A DNA stretch of 64,000 bases from Baylisascaris procyonis (lineage: Eukaryota; Nematoda; Chromadorea; Rhabditida; Ascarididae): positions 1-64,000 of the forward strand of contig JAZARR010000110.1 of NCBI GenBank assembly GCA_037389465.1, given 5' to 3'. How positions within the stretch are numbered: the first letter of the stretch is position 1; every line of letters starts with the position of its first letter. A program made the position numbers and the translations under genes. Of this stretch, positions 11,112-24,817 are shown one piece after another. The notes under the pieces are model-generated. The model ran no database searches, was not told the origin of the DNA, and was given only the letters and a program-made list of their open reading frames with translations.

Positions 11112-14100
11112 TCAATCATCGTCGAAGAAGAAATAGTTGCCGCTTTTCTTTTGCTCAATATCCTTTACTGAATCTTTTTTATTGATACGTGGTCGATAGT
11201 TATCCTTATCACGACGGAATGATATGTCCAAGAGTTTTAGGAAACGGTTCATTCCCACCAACAACGATTGCGGCCTGAAAATAACAAAATGCGGAAAAAT
11301 TTGATAAAGCAGTCAATGTATGCACTAAAAATAAGATTTTTAGGTACGCATGTGCGTGTGCGAGAGCTTGTGGGACGGCACATAGATGTCACAGAAATCC
11401 CTTCCTTGGTACTGTGGAAGAGCTTTCTTTGTTTACAGCCTCCTGATAGCAGCTTCAGAAGACCTCACTAAATTCAGTTACCTCTGAAATAGGAACCTTC
11501 AAGCTCCAAAAACCATCTTTATTAGTAGAACCAATCTGCCCTTTGGAATATATATATATGAGAATATTTTTAGGTTCTCTCCTCTCCTAAACCTCGTAAG
11601 ATGTAGCGCCTAATGCATATTTAATAAAGATCAACCGTACAAAAATATACGCTACCTTTCTCTTCTCTGGTTTTGGTACAAATTCTTCGAAATAGAACTC
11701 CAAAAAACAACAAACTTTAGGACGTGAATTTTAGCATAATCAATATGCGCGACCCAAAAATAATAAGCAAAAAATAAAGGGAAATCAACATTGCGGACTC
11801 ATGACTAACCTCTATTAATTGAAGATATACTTTGCAAAAAAATAGCTGAAAAGATGGCTGAAAAAAAAGATGGCTCTCTACGTTCTTCCACGAATTATCC
11901 ATTTACTGGCTGAAATTCCGTTGCCCTCTGCAAACACAACGCATACATAAAAAACAAGATGCTTCAGTCATCATTCATCACAGTCGCATTCTAATGCAAC
12001 GCGAACGTTTATCACTCGTAAAGCAGTCATCCAAACAACCCAATACATGCGATATTTGCGTATAATACTATCAATGCCCTAACAACGATCACAAAAACAT
12101 CCGAACTTACGTGTTCGCCGTTGCACTCTTCGAAGGAGTACCTTCAAACATGATCACACGATCGGCCAGATAAGTACCCATAATAAAATCGTGTTCCACC
12201 ACAAATGCGGTCTTCTTTGCATGCAATATGTACCTGAAATAAGTCTTTCTCAACAAAGTTTCTTCATGTTAGTGACTACAGCCATCTCTGCTACTCGCGA
12301 ATTGAAATTTTCCGAAATCACTTAATAAACACGCTGAAAGTAATCCAGTCCAAAACGTTCCGATCGGAAGAAAACGACTGTTTTTCACCTAAATTTTTTG
12401 ACAATTTGGTAGTGACCAAACATATATGAACTAGCTCTTCTTCCATCTGTGTTTTAATATTCCTTACTGACATTGCCTCACCAATCCTTTCTGCTTGTTT
12501 AAAGTGACAGGATTAAAAGCGTTGTAATCAATAACGATATAAAGGCAATACATAGTGGAAACAGTGAGAGAAACCACGCCAATGAGGTTGGCATTACAGC
12601 ATTACAAATACACCACTTCTGCTGAACTCTTCCCCTGCAGTGGTAATGACATTCGACACATAAACCGGTGTTATACTGAAACAGATCTGCATCGACGGAG
12701 CGAAAGAACTGTTGGATCCGCGTAAACGAATGGTCGTTTGAATTTCTATTTATTTTCTGATTTCTTCTGAGCAAAAGACCGCCTGCTTTTGGTACAGCGA
12801 TATTCGCGCTGCACATCAACGACAGCTGCGCTAAGGAAGCTTTATTGCAGCAATGATTTCTCATGTAGCGTGTTTACTCGTTAATCCTCTCGGGCGGAAA
12901 ACGCGTAATCACCACTGGTTGTAACAAAACAAATTCCCAAATCAGAGCCCTCAAACAGCGATAAGCACCAAAAGCCTTCTTGAGGTTATCTGAAGTCGTA
13001 CTCATTTGTAGTGAGTAGAGATGAAATAATCTGCACTGCGTTTTAGCCGCTATCATTCAATTTCCTTCCGAATTCTGACTGAAAAACCCGAAGTAGCGGT
13101 TTTAAAAAAATCGGAACTTTCGCTACCAAATATCTTCTGGTGTTTCTGCTAAATGTTGAGGACATCGGCAATCAAAATCGACTTTTTATCACGCATACAG
13201 ATGGCTGCATCTTTGCTTTTCGGTATCAAAGATGCAACCATTGGTATCAAGAGTCATCCACTTCATACACCTATGTCAGTTAAAGACGATTACTTGTAGA
13301 GTTATAATTTGTGCATAAGGTTTTCCACTAACAAACTGAACCGTTGGAATTCAAATCATACATGACACCATTCCTCTAATCAGCGAATAACTTCTCTGTG
13401 GATCGGTTGACCAAAAAATGTTGCTAGCAAGAAAATCATGGAACGCCATAAACTGTGAAGAAAAGGTCTAATGGAAAAAAACGAAAGTATATTCAAGTGA
13501 ATCATCACAAATCACATCAAGTAAAGCAATGTTTCGATTGAAGACCGCAGAATAAAATCCAGCAAACCTCTATGCTTCCGCTCAACAACACACAAGAATT
13601 CTGAGCCAATTTCATTTTGAAGAAAACTTTTCGATACTGTTCGCACAAATATTTAAATGCGGAAAATCAAAGGAATAACGTAGCGACGAGTGCCATGTAC
13701 ATTTCAAGGTGATATGAGCCAAAAACTACAAATTTATTTGAGTTCTGAGTGACGTGAGCAAAAAATTTTGAAGGGTCAAACGAAAGGAGCTATGAAACTG
13801 AAAGGCAGAGACATGAAAAGAACTGAAATTGAAGAAAATAAGGCAGTAAGCCGAAAAATATCCAAAGCGAGCAGAATGAGCTCACAAAGCTGAAAGTAAG
13901 GTATCCGAGTAAAACCCAACAACCTGGATAGGGTTTGCGTTAGCCTTACCAATGCCATCTATGACGAGTGGACGCCTATCGAAAATAAAGCTCTAAATTA
14001 GGCATATCACTGTTTTACTGGTAGCATCTACGCAGTTTTCAGCTTTTCTTTTTGCATGGCATTGTGCAACTTTTCGATGGCCCTTCCTGCGCCTATATTT

Positions 14101-17100
14101 CCGAATTTTTCATCATTTCCCGAAATTTCACCGAATATCCGCACCAGTCACCAGATGGTCCGCGTGAATGCTTTCCAATACCTGTGCTAGGAAGAGAATA
14201 AGAAAATCAGAAAAACCTTTTAATAACTTTAGCGGCATGAAGACGCTGCTCGGAATCAAGATAGGCGCTGGGTTCATCGATTAGGTAAACATCGGCTGCC
14301 TTCCCAAGGCAAAGCGTCAACGCGACACGTTGCAGTTCGCCTCCTGAGAGGTTTTGAACCTGTAAAAGAAACAGTTCAAATCACTTGCATTCATTTAAGT
14401 TTTCTATACTCACTAATCAATACGATACTTTACAACACTACGCCATACTGTAGCACCGTTTAGTTCAGTTCTTTGATAAAAGCGTATAGTAAAATCAGAG
14501 CAATTCTGAGATGAGTGTACAGAACTCTAGATCGTTTGGGAAACTATCCGTGCCACTAGCAAGGTCTAACGACATATAAACATTAGCAAAACGAGAGTAT
14601 TCTCGATTATATTCAGCTGCAACGGTTCAGCAGGTTACATCAATCGGTTCTGGAAGAAGCCTCACATATTTTGCTGAGTTCTACAAAATTTGAACCATTT
14701 GTATGCGATTATGAAATTATTGATGCCGAACCATTTCATATGATTACCGATAGGAGGATAAGTTAATGGAAGAATGCGATTCCACTAGTCTCTACGGTGT
14801 TCGCGTTGCAAAACAGAAGCTGCTGATCCAAATCATGTTGGCCTTGTCCGCAGCATGCTCCTATTTGATAACATACGTTCCTAGCAAAAGCACTGAGCAG
14901 CCAAACAGGCAGACAAATACGCATGCTCACAAATACGACGTTGCCATGACGTGCCTTACGAGAGGAAAAACAGGAAAACCCACAAACAAAAGAAGTTATT
15001 ATAAGAACAGTAGAGAGGATTTTAAAACTCATGCCATGTAAAGCATCACTGCTCGCCATATGCAGAGAATTTTCTTTACATTAGCAACCGCATTTTTCTG
15101 TGCCCATGGCAACCCAAACCAAAACGATAATGCAGCTGAGGTACCCAGAAGCCATCTTGTGGTCATCGTATAGCCAGAAGATCACAATGGCTTCTAAGGA
15201 ATTGGCATCAGAACGAGAACATCCTGAACGATACAACAAATAAAGTCCCTCCCAGCTTTTTAACCTCCGTTGAAACTACCATTTGTTTTTCTGAAATAGC
15301 TCTCACGAAACTCTGCCTGAACGTGGACAGCAGATAGTTGCCATCCTGGTATATGAACATAATCCTGCTCAGCACCACATAAACACACTGAACGAAAAGA
15401 TTTCCAACATTTACCTCAAGATCAAGAAGATTTTCAATCATCAACGGCGACATAACGTCAGTTTTGAATTGCGGATGCGAAAACATATCAGGAATCTTCT
15501 CGTGCAAAAGATGCCGCACATGATTCTGAGACTTAGGACTTATCTTCTGTGGTTTATATGATATATTCAGCCGCGGGATTTCCACGGTTTCATCGTCCAG
15601 TGGCAAGTTACCAGCCAGAATCCTGAAGCGAATTTGCGCTTAAGAGCGCTTTATTATGGTACGGTTCCAGGGCTAAGTCTGCTTGATGTTTAGATAAGAC
15701 GGTGAGGTGAGTCCGCCTACCGTTCTGGCTCTTCAAAACTTCATGAAGGCACGACTTACGACAAAGCAAATGGAAACATAAGAAAAAAGGAAATGGCTCT
15801 TCTGTAAGCTCTGGAAGCAAACCATTTACAATATCAATCTTTCATCTACGACCCACAATTCCTACATTTTGGCTAATTTTCCCCCTTAATAGTGCATAAT
15901 CCTGTGGATAAATCTTCATTCGTATGATATCAATTCTTTTCACGATTATACTACAACTGCTTCACATTTTTTACACCAATATTCATGTTTCTGCATATTA
16001 TGCTTCGATAATGGTTTCAGGGCAAATGTAAAGCAAACATGGATGTTTCTGTGATCAACTCATGATACTTTCCAAAATAGGTGAAAATGAGGTAGGTATT
16101 TAGAATATGAGAAGCATAATACGGATAGAAAAGTTTCTCCTTCAAGCCCAAAGAAAAGGGCTGAATGCAGTGAAACATGAGCTACATATCGCAAAGCAGA
16201 GTTGCATGTCATGGAATCGGTGAGCCATCACAGCAATTTGGTGATGATGGCGCATCTCTACTCGCGATATGCTTACGCTCTTCGACCACTCTGTTGACTT
16301 CAAAGTCCGCTTTTTTTCCTCTCCCACTTTCCCTACTTTTCATTCACGTTCACTGCATCGCGGAGAATTTTCTATTTTATATCCCCCAGCGGCTTCAGGA
16401 TCGACATATGAAGAGTTTGTAAAAGCATATACCAATCCAACTTCATATGCGTCAGTAAACACCGACATTGAACATTAAGTTGCAAAAATGCCAACGTATC
16501 GGTTATCACTTATCAAAACCTCATAATCTCGGAGTTACCAATTCACATACGCACACGCAGATCACTTCTCGCAAAAAGACTGTAATACAGCACGAACTGA
16601 CCATACTACAAGATTTACTGGAATAAGCAAATGTGACTTACCTAATCATTGTAGTCTTGCCGGTACCGTTCTCACCCAACATTACTATAATTTCCGAGTC
16701 AGTGAATTCACCGCCTTCAACGGTCAGGTGAAAGTTTCCGATGCGTTTCGAAAACGATGGATAACGATATCGGGCATTTCGCTTGACGACTTCCTTATCT
16801 AGCTGGTCAGTTACTTTGAACGACAACTGTGTATCCCTGAACATAATATATTTATACAAATATTGTGAGTGAATATTTACAAATATGAATATTCACTTTT
16901 GAATAATAGGTTCAAAGAAGATTCCGATTACAATCAAGGCCAAAATTCAAATATGACTTTTCTTTTCGAGTCCGAACACCAAAGCTTAGGAACAACTCCC
17001 CAAAGATCTAAGCGAAAGTCTAACGGATGGCCCTATCCGCTCCGAATTTCTCAGCCTTTGCTTAAGAGGCTGAGAAATTCGCTAGTCGAGAACATTCCCG

Positions 17101-20100
17101 CATTGCGAACAGCTACTCGATCCCTTGAGACTAAAATTGAAGCGGCTAAGCTTTCAAGACACTGTTCTTTATGGAAGGCGCATTTATATCCTACCTGAAG
17201 CGCATGTTCTCCGTGGGAATGAATCCGTCGAGGAAAATGTTGATTCCTTCACGCACTCCAGACGGCAACGTGACTACGCCGTATGCACCTGGTACACCGT
17301 ATAAGCAGCAAATGAAGTCCGATAGGTAATCCAAAACTGCCAGATCGTGTTCCACAACAATTACATAGCTGTAAGGAAACGATAAGCAATTGGATAGGGA
17401 ATGCGCCTACTGGATAGGCAAAATGCACCTATCTGCTCCCATGAAACGCCACAATAAACCAGTAATGTCAATACTCATATCTACAAACAGCATTCCCTTC
17501 CTGGGACTTTTTGATTGAGGGGCTAGACGATGACAAGTAAACCCAGTGGTGAAGACAAATTAAAGGTCCTCACTCCCTATTTTCCTTCCCCACAGACTGT
17601 AACTAAAAGCAGTGATCCAAGCAGACTGTAATCCAAGCAGTCAAATCAAAGGATCAATAGAGTAAAAGTTAGAAACTCAGTTACAACAAAGACTGATATT
17701 TGTCTTTTATCAAACGAATTACGGATACCCTTTACGAGTTTCGATTATGGTGATTTATAGAATCACAAAGTTTTTGAATAATTCAGACGCCTTTCAAAAT
17801 GATGGCATCAGGATTAGCAGCAGTCGCTCAAAAGAAATATGCACCAGTGTATTCCTTGTGTGAGGATTGGTGGTCAAAAAACGGTGAGCTTGCACGTACT
17901 GCATGAGCAAGTCCGCCTTTCCCCAGCAGATCCTATGTCGGTGGCAAATGCGGTAGGGCCAGATTGAACAGTGTTTCGTGAGTAGAAGGAGAAGGTAATT
18001 TTTCTGATATTTTTCCAATTTTGGATATGAGAGAAACTCACTCGATGTGGACTGAACTAGACTTCCACAAACGGCTTTATCTGTACTAAAGAATTCTTGA
18101 AACCTGAGTCATACAGATCTGCGAATGCCCACTCCCTCCCTCTCTCGAGCCTCTTCCCACCAGTTTCATTTAGAAGAAACTGAGCAGGAAGTTTTACTCA
18201 TGGTCGTAGACCTCTAAGCAGCGGGATTCGAGGATTCGGCAAGGACAGCGAGAAATGAAACGCGTCGGGATCCCATGCTTAGGGCCACGCACATAATATT
18301 CTTACAGAAGTGGCGTAGGCCCAAAAGTCACCTCGAAAGTTTGGGAACACGTAAATTTTTAAGAGACATGGTTATTCTTGCAAACTCTCAAAGCGTAGAT
18401 GCGCTCATTAAGAATCGAATATCCTGTCCAAACTACAGATCAATTACCGCTGCCTAAGGTATTCCTAAATATCGCGAGTCCACTTTCGAGGCTGAAAGGA
18501 TCAAATAGACAGCGCCTGGTTAACGACGAAAAGACTGCCTACAGGACCTCAGCAACTCGGACGCTAGCTACAGACGTTTGCCACCGAATTTGACAAACGA
18601 AATGTCGAAGACAATACGCTCACTTGCGAGGTGAAATATCATGAACGATTCCATCGACCGAGCTCAGCACTCATCGTTACCAGATCTGCTAGCCCATATA
18701 AATGGCAGTAAAGAATGTTTTCATAATAAGAGAAAACTCACTTATGTGCTGTGACCAATTCGCGAATGATTTTCGCTGCGTTGAGTCGTTGTTTGACATC
18801 CAAATAACTCGACGGTTCATCGAACATATAAACATCGGCTTGTTGTACGATACACATCGCTATTGCGAACCGTTGCAATTCACCACCAGATAACTGTTCC
18901 ACCATACGCTCCTTCACAGTTTCCAACTCTGAACATCACTTCACATAAATAACGAAAATTTTCTTTCTATCCTACTATTTTAATAATTTCCATGATAACA
19001 TCTCATCAATAACACTGATTGATTCTAAAACTTTAGACAATGTCCCAGTGCTCCCACCAGTGCAACACGCTCATTTCACATTCGAAATTTTAGGCGCATT
19101 CAAGTCTTTGCAATAGTTTAGCAGAGGTTAAAGGCCGCAGGTTATGCGTTTTTACAACTCCACCTTTAACGAGTGCCACTTTAAATTGCTACATATAGAG
19201 GCATGCATATATAAAAAGCATAAACAATACCATCACAGATGGAAACACACATAGATGCATATCGATACATAAAAAAGTTTGTAACGAAAAGCCAGATCTG
19301 CTAATGAGGAGGAAACGTGATCAACTCCCTAACGGAAAAGATCTATAGAAACTCACCAAGCTGCTTAGAAACTTCTTCGATGTTTTCCCTATCGCATTTT
19401 CTTTTTAGTAACTCGATCACCTGACCTTTTGCTGCCCTGAAAATATAACAACTATGCAATCAACCTGTGCACATAAGACACCCTTAACCCCTCCCACCAA
19501 TCTTCCTTCACTCACTTATAATGAGAACGCATAAGTATGCCATTTGAAATGCCGCGATAAAATGTTTTAGGTCCTATATCCACGAGTAGCTATGGTGATA
19601 TCCACAACTGTTTCTCATACGATCCTCCTTTAAAGTGACTTGGATGAACGAAAACGGTAGTACAGCAAGAACCCACTCAAGGTAACCCTAAGCGATAGAA
19701 ATAAGTATAAGCGCCGAAACAGGTCGCGATGTATCAAAATTTCATGGGATGCCAAAGTGGGATCAAAGAACGTTGTTTACTTTGAAATCCTTAGGCCTAT
19801 ATTTGCCTACAAAACGGGATAAAAGTGTGACTTCTCAACACATCTCCGCATCAGAATCGTGAACGTGTGAAGCATCAATGACTTTCAACGCATTACATGC
19901 GAACAAACGAATACGTTAGATACGTTCTGATCAAACACGGTGCTGTGACCTTCAGTCACAGCCGTTCTTTAGTTGTGGCTAACATCGCTATTATGACATG
20001 AGTATATAGAAACAGCAGCATAATTGAAAAATGCTCTCGTTTAGACATCGAAAAACTTCAACTTGAGTCCTCGCTGCCCTGCGCAATTTTCTTACCTCCT

Positions 20101-23100
20101 TCCTCACAGCAAAGACGCCGTAAACCTGCTGTCAGCCACGTCTAAAATGTGGCTGTGGATCAATGTTATAAGGTCACCTATCTAAACATTCATTTACTGG
20201 TAACCCTTTGATCATTATAAAAATGAGCTTATGACCCCGATGCTGATTACACTATAAGGACAAGCACACTTAGAATGACATCAGCATACCTTGGAATCTG
20301 GTCGACGTATTGTGGCTTCACCACTGCTTTCAGATTATCTTCAAGAATCTTTGTGAAGTAATTCTGCAGTTCCGATCCTCGGAAATAAGCCAATATAGTG
20401 GGCCAATCGGGAGGTGACTGAAAATACGAACATATAAAACCACCAATTCCTTTTTTGGTTTGTCGCTGGATATTTGACGCCTTTATAAACCTCTAAAAAA
20501 AGAAGCCATGAAAACAGAAATATTGTCATCGCTCAATTATCCCTTATCGAAACATATGATAAGACTTTTCGATTTCCACATCTCTTTTCTGCCCTAAGAA
20601 GGCGGCTATAATCTGGAGAAGTCACTAATTTCTAGGCAAAAAGTATTACTCTATTCCTTATATAAAATTCATGGAAATATTCTATACGTAAACAAGCATT
20701 TATGCAAGTCAGCATCCCAGTAGGGCCTAGTTCGTTTCTGAAATCCAACTTCAGCTACGCAGAAGATTGTCGCACGTCAAGCAAGAAAACTGGCACAGTG
20801 ATCTGCGACAGGAGGACCAACTTATTCAATTAAATCCGGAAAATCCGCCTCATGGAACGACAGTGAGCATACACTTTAGCAGCCAGATCACTGATTGTTT
20901 ACCGATCAACTCCGAATTCGCTGCCCACAAACTAAAATCGCCAGCTGACCCGTTCATGGGTTGTAAACAACAAATTATGAGCTCCTTCATCGCGCTTAGC
21001 AGTAGGAAGATAAAAGGGCAACTACACAACAGCGTTACTTCATACGAAAAATATTCAGTCCAAACGAAGGAAGTCTCTAGCGATCATGTCAACGACAACG
21101 ATCAGCTGCTGGAAAGGTGAGTTCCTTCAAAAAAACTGCTCGCATTGGCTGGAAGGATCAAGCCAAAATCAAAACGGAAACTCTGATACGTTCGTCTCAA
21201 ATTCAGGACAAGCGTCTCCATCAGTACAAGAGTGACCCCTTTTAGCAGTGAATTTCAAACAGATGAGAGAACAAAATATGCGAAATGCATACATCGAATC
21301 TGCCCAGGTTAGGTTTCGTCTTGCCAGCCAAAATCTTCAGTGCTGTCGACTTCCCGATTCCGTTTGTTCCGACAAGACCAAGAACCTGAAACAGTTCACT
21401 ATGAATTTATCCCCTACTTCGTCAATACACCAAAAAAGAAAGTATGATTTCAGAAAACGCAGAGATACTGCTTGAAACATTTGCTTCATAGTACAATACT
21501 TAGGCCAGAGGAAGCAAAATTGCACCTCCGAAGGTCGTCACATACACCGAGCAATATTTGCAGTATTTGCATAATCTTAGTGATATACGGTCACACAACT
21601 AAATGCACACCAAATGTGTGTTTGTTAATTTTACAGTCAACTGATAGCCAGTAATGGTCCGACGTAGCTATATACAGCGGTCTGCTTGAGACCAAATTGT
21701 TGAGAGCGTTAATGCACCGTTCCATAGGTGACTTACAATGCAGTACAGTGCCTAGAAAAAGTAATCTGTTTGTTACGCGGATAAAAAATGTGACCACTTT
21801 CGAAGACTGAAAAATGATAGCAGAAAATCTTTTACTTTCTTATAATAATCTCGAATTCAACCAACCCCAAACAACTCGAAACATTTTTTTTTAATCATAC
21901 AGTTTCGGTTATGCATTACCACGAAGAAAGGAAATTTATTATACAAGCAATAAGAAATCCCCACAAATCGAAGGAATTGAAAGACTATAAAGAAATGTTC
22001 GCGTATCCGCAGTGTCACATTTTCATTCGCATCTCACAGTAATGCGGTCTATTTGAGAATTCGTGAAATGAGTGAAATAAAGAATGAAACAACGTACCTC
22101 TCCGGTACGTGGTGTCGGTAGACGATGAAGCTTGAATGAATTCTTACTGTATCGATGTGTCGTGTCTTTCGCCAAATTGCTTGGCAAATTAATAATTTTT
22201 ATCGCATCGTATGGACATTTCTAAACACAAAAAGAAATATGAATATTTATCCATTTAAAAATGCCTCATTCGCATCTTTTCTCGTTCCATACACATAAAA
22301 ACCACCTGAACAATAAAAAGCTTTTACATGTACCACAGGAACAGTGATTGGCTCCCCGTCTATACCAAAGTATTTCAACTCCTACTATATCCTTCTTCTG
22401 CTTTTCTCCTCGCCCCCCCCCCCTATCCCCCACTCACATTCTTAAAAGCTTTTATTCATTTGAAAAGCGAGGAATAATAGTCCAAAATGGTCTGAAGAAC
22501 AAAAACATGCATAGAACAGCATTCTTAAAACTCTGATTAACTACAGACTTAATCAATAAAAGTAAATGAAACAATCAATGGCAAACCTTGACACATATAC
22601 CGCAACCAATGCACAGAGTCTCGGAGATCTCTGCCATTTTTGAATTCGTCTCCACCACAATACATTGCTTTCCTGCAACAACAGCATTCAGAAAGTATTT
22701 CATGGTTGTAATGAAGGGACTAGCGAACCAAACGTGCGAAACGGCAGGAGAGAAGGGAGAGGGAGATAAGGGCAAAATCGGTCACGGCAGAAGCTGAAGT
22801 GGACCGATTTCCTTCTTTTCTTTGTCCGTCATCGCATAGCATGGAGAAATTTCCTCGCCTATACCGCACGTCGTGACAAGTAAGTACAGGCTCGCGGCTC
22901 GTAGAGTTAATGGGGAAGTCCTAGCCAGGTTAGGGATTGGGAAGTTGTCACTGGGTAGCTAATCATGTGCGCACCTGGCCCTCGTGCAATGTCATGAAAG
23001 CCATCGCACAATCTTCGAATCATATACACTAGACCCATGTCAAACTTAAGTAGAGCAGCAACATCGTCACATTAACATACACTTCACGCAGTGTTGAAGA

Positions 23101-24817
23101 AGGGCTCTGAACCAGAAGTTCTATCCAAAGTCACTGGATAACCTTATAATTTAGCTTGGCAATCTTATCGGAAAAAGGGAACCTCTGGATTTGATTTTCT
23201 AGGTCTACTTTTTGGGCTTTAGTTGAGCACCTCAAAAAATACAGATGTCTATCTGATATTGCTTTTTTCTCGATTGCTTAAGGTTTTCATTTTCGTCTCG
23301 GTGAACTTAAATCGTGACTCCAGTAAGGACGACATTCAGCAATCTAATGCAGTCACTTCAGCCATTCTAATATAAATGGGGAACCGGATTGCCTATGAGC
23401 GCTCCACTCAGAAAAACTTTAATACTTTCATAGTGTTTATCACTGTCAATAATGGCTATAATAAATTAGTTTAAAAAATGCAAAATGACTATAAAATCTG
23501 AAATAGGCGAAACGAAGCAGAATACAATCTTAGCTGGAGGGAAGATATTTACTGAATCGCCTCTCAAGAATATATTGATGCTTCTCATCCTTTAGATTAT
23601 TAACTATGTTGCCTTAATACGGCAATTCTCGATGAATCAATGAACTTACTGCCTCCTTGACAAATCTGTGTTTAATTATTGCTACGAGCCTATTAAAAGA
23701 ATTACAGAAAAGGGGGAAGAGACAACTGGGCTTTAACCTCTTCTCTTCGAAGGATTCAAATAGCAGAATGAAAGAAACTATTTATAGAAGGGAACTTCTT
23801 TTGCTTAGATTTTTCCGGTCTACTTTAATCGATATTGCTCTAAAATTTTCAATTCGTTTTGCCGGCTGCCCTAGAGAGCACATATGCAAATCACCAAACA
23901 CAAAATTTCCACAAGTTCTTGGAATGCTTCAAAAAATTTCGCTTGGACTCTTTTTGTGTTTCAGACAATATTGCATTAGTTCTCCCTCACTTCTCCTTTC
24001 CGACTGTCCCTTGAGCGTATGAAGGATCGTTTCATTCGTAGCCTCAGACAAACAACGACTACTAATTCGTGTGCAATCCGACAGAAAACTGCTTCAAACA
24101 ATTATCTGATTCTTTAAGATAAAAATGAGTAGTGTAGTGAACCTTCAACATTCTTTTGGCGACTTATAAATTTCCAAATTCAGCATTTAAAGTCCTCAAT
24201 CTTCGCACTTTTTAATGTTGGCATCTTGCCAGTTTCGAAAAAGCACTTTCGAAAGGATTCCATTTATTGACATTTTGGTCAATTTCCTTGTCCCAGCCAT
24301 CCCTCCATGAGATTTTTCCACATAGGTCAACGCGTCTATTTATATTCACCTCTCAAACACAACTGAGGTAACGAAGTACACATGGTAAATAAAATGGCTA
24401 ACATGTTGTTGAAGATTGGAAGTGTGGAGATACGTTTCAGTAAAAAATGATTCCCTCGGCCAAACCAGTTACGAAGTTATATCGGACTGGCTAAAAGCTA
24501 CTGTAAACGCAAGAAATTTAGAATATTTTCAGACAGGTATGAGTGCTTTTAAAACCGAATGGTCTGTGGAAAGCAATTAGCTTATCAAGCAAAATATACC
24601 AATTAAATTCCCTAACTCTAATTTGTGGCTCTTAAATTGCAGCAATTGGATTTACAGACATATATAAATAAATATATGAATAAGACTAACCCATGCGTAC
24701 AACGGGACATGATTTTTTGCAGGCAAGACCACAATTCTTTGGCTTGCAACGATCCTTTTCAACGATGGCGATACGCGTCATCGTATCCGTCTCTTCCTGC
24801 TTCTTGAAGCGATTCAT
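11112..24817 (-). CDS. abce-1: ABCE1/Rli1 ribosome-recycling iron-sulfur ABC ATPase (13 exons, complete)
   Basis: This soluble twin-ATPase splits terminated 80S ribosomes with eRF1/Pelota and acts in initiation. Exons in coding order: 24817-24691, 22672-22587, 22220-22098, 21385-21293, 20417-20290, 19436-19357, 18928-18742, 17368-17195, 16836-16642, 15622-15415, 14359-14217, 12233-12111, 11274-11112. All phases close, giving 609 aa, close to the family norm of about 600. The first [4Fe-4S] ligands are C24/C29/C33/C37 and the second C63/C66/C69/C73. NBD1 has Walker [10 protein letters not shown] (118-126), signature LSGGELQRF (225-233), Walker B with D249/E250, and switch H282. NBD2 has Walker [10 protein letters not shown] (387-395), signature LSGGELQR (471-478), D495/E496 and H529. 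The C-terminus [10 protein letters not shown] is typical. No catalytic residue is missing. Start: first ATG before MTRIAIV, with a possible trans-splice acceptor TTTGAAG about 32 nt upstream. It is transcribed toward the telomere. Confidence 0.97.
12234..14216 (-). other. abce-1 intron 11 (2.0 kb)
   Basis: This large intron separates the exon carrying the second signature motif from the one with the second switch histidine. It starts AG|GTTTTT and ends TTTCAG on the minus strand. A minus-strand open frame of 121 codons (12499-12864) lies inside; it has a CxxC pair and a hydrophobic C-terminal stretch but resembles no family I know. I see nothing else. Confidence 0.85.
14360..16641 (-). other. 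abce-1 introns 10 and 9 around exon 15415-15622
   Basis: The two introns of about 1.0 kb lie at 14360-15414 and 15623-16641, on either side of the exon encoding the [11 protein letters not shown] segment of NBD2. Donors are GTAAAT and GTAAGT; acceptors end TTACAG and TTCAG. No additional gene, repeat or RNA was recognised. Confidence 0.8.
16837..17194 (-). other. abce-1 intron 8 with a perfect hairpin
   Basis: This 358-nt intron has donor GTAGGA and acceptor TTCAG. It contains a 14-bp perfect inverted repeat at 17043-17081, described separately. Confidence 0.85.
17043..17081. repeat. 14-bp perfect inverted repeat (hairpin), intronic
   Basis: CGAATTTCTCAGCC at 17043-17056 and its exact reverse complement at 17068-17081 are separated by 11 nt. 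In the abce-1 pre-mRNA this would form a stable stem inside intron 8. The stem is too short for a typical microRNA precursor. Confidence 0.85.
17369..18741 (-). other. abce-1 intron 7 (1.4 kb)
   Basis: The intron splits the codon between CAT AA and C TAT, just before the YVIVVEHD strand. The donor is AA|GTGAGT and the acceptor CTTACAG. Two plus-strand open frames of 60-64 codons inside it show no recognisable domain. Confidence 0.8.
18929..21292 (-). other. abce-1 introns 6, 5 and 4
   Basis: Introns at 18929-19356, 19437-20289 and 20418-21292 surround the small exons of the region between Walker A and the signature of NBD1. All have GT donors and AG acceptors. Intron 4 contains an antisense frame flanked by splice-like signals (20755-21116), treated as a finding. 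Nothing else was recognised. Confidence 0.8.
21386..24690 (-). other. abce-1 introns 3, 2 and 1
   Basis: Introns lie at 21386-22097, 22221-22586 and 22673-24690 (2.0 kb). Intron 2 carries a C11 tract on plus (22413-22423) followed by CCCCC, which is G-rich in the transcript. Intron 1 uses donor ATGG|GTTAGT and acceptor TTGCAG. No separate gene was recognised. Confidence 0.8.

Noticed and set aside
18275..18593. Plus-strand frames in abce-1 intron 7, considered as a retroelement remnant
   Set aside because: No reverse transcriptase, integrase or terminal repeat motif could be seen.
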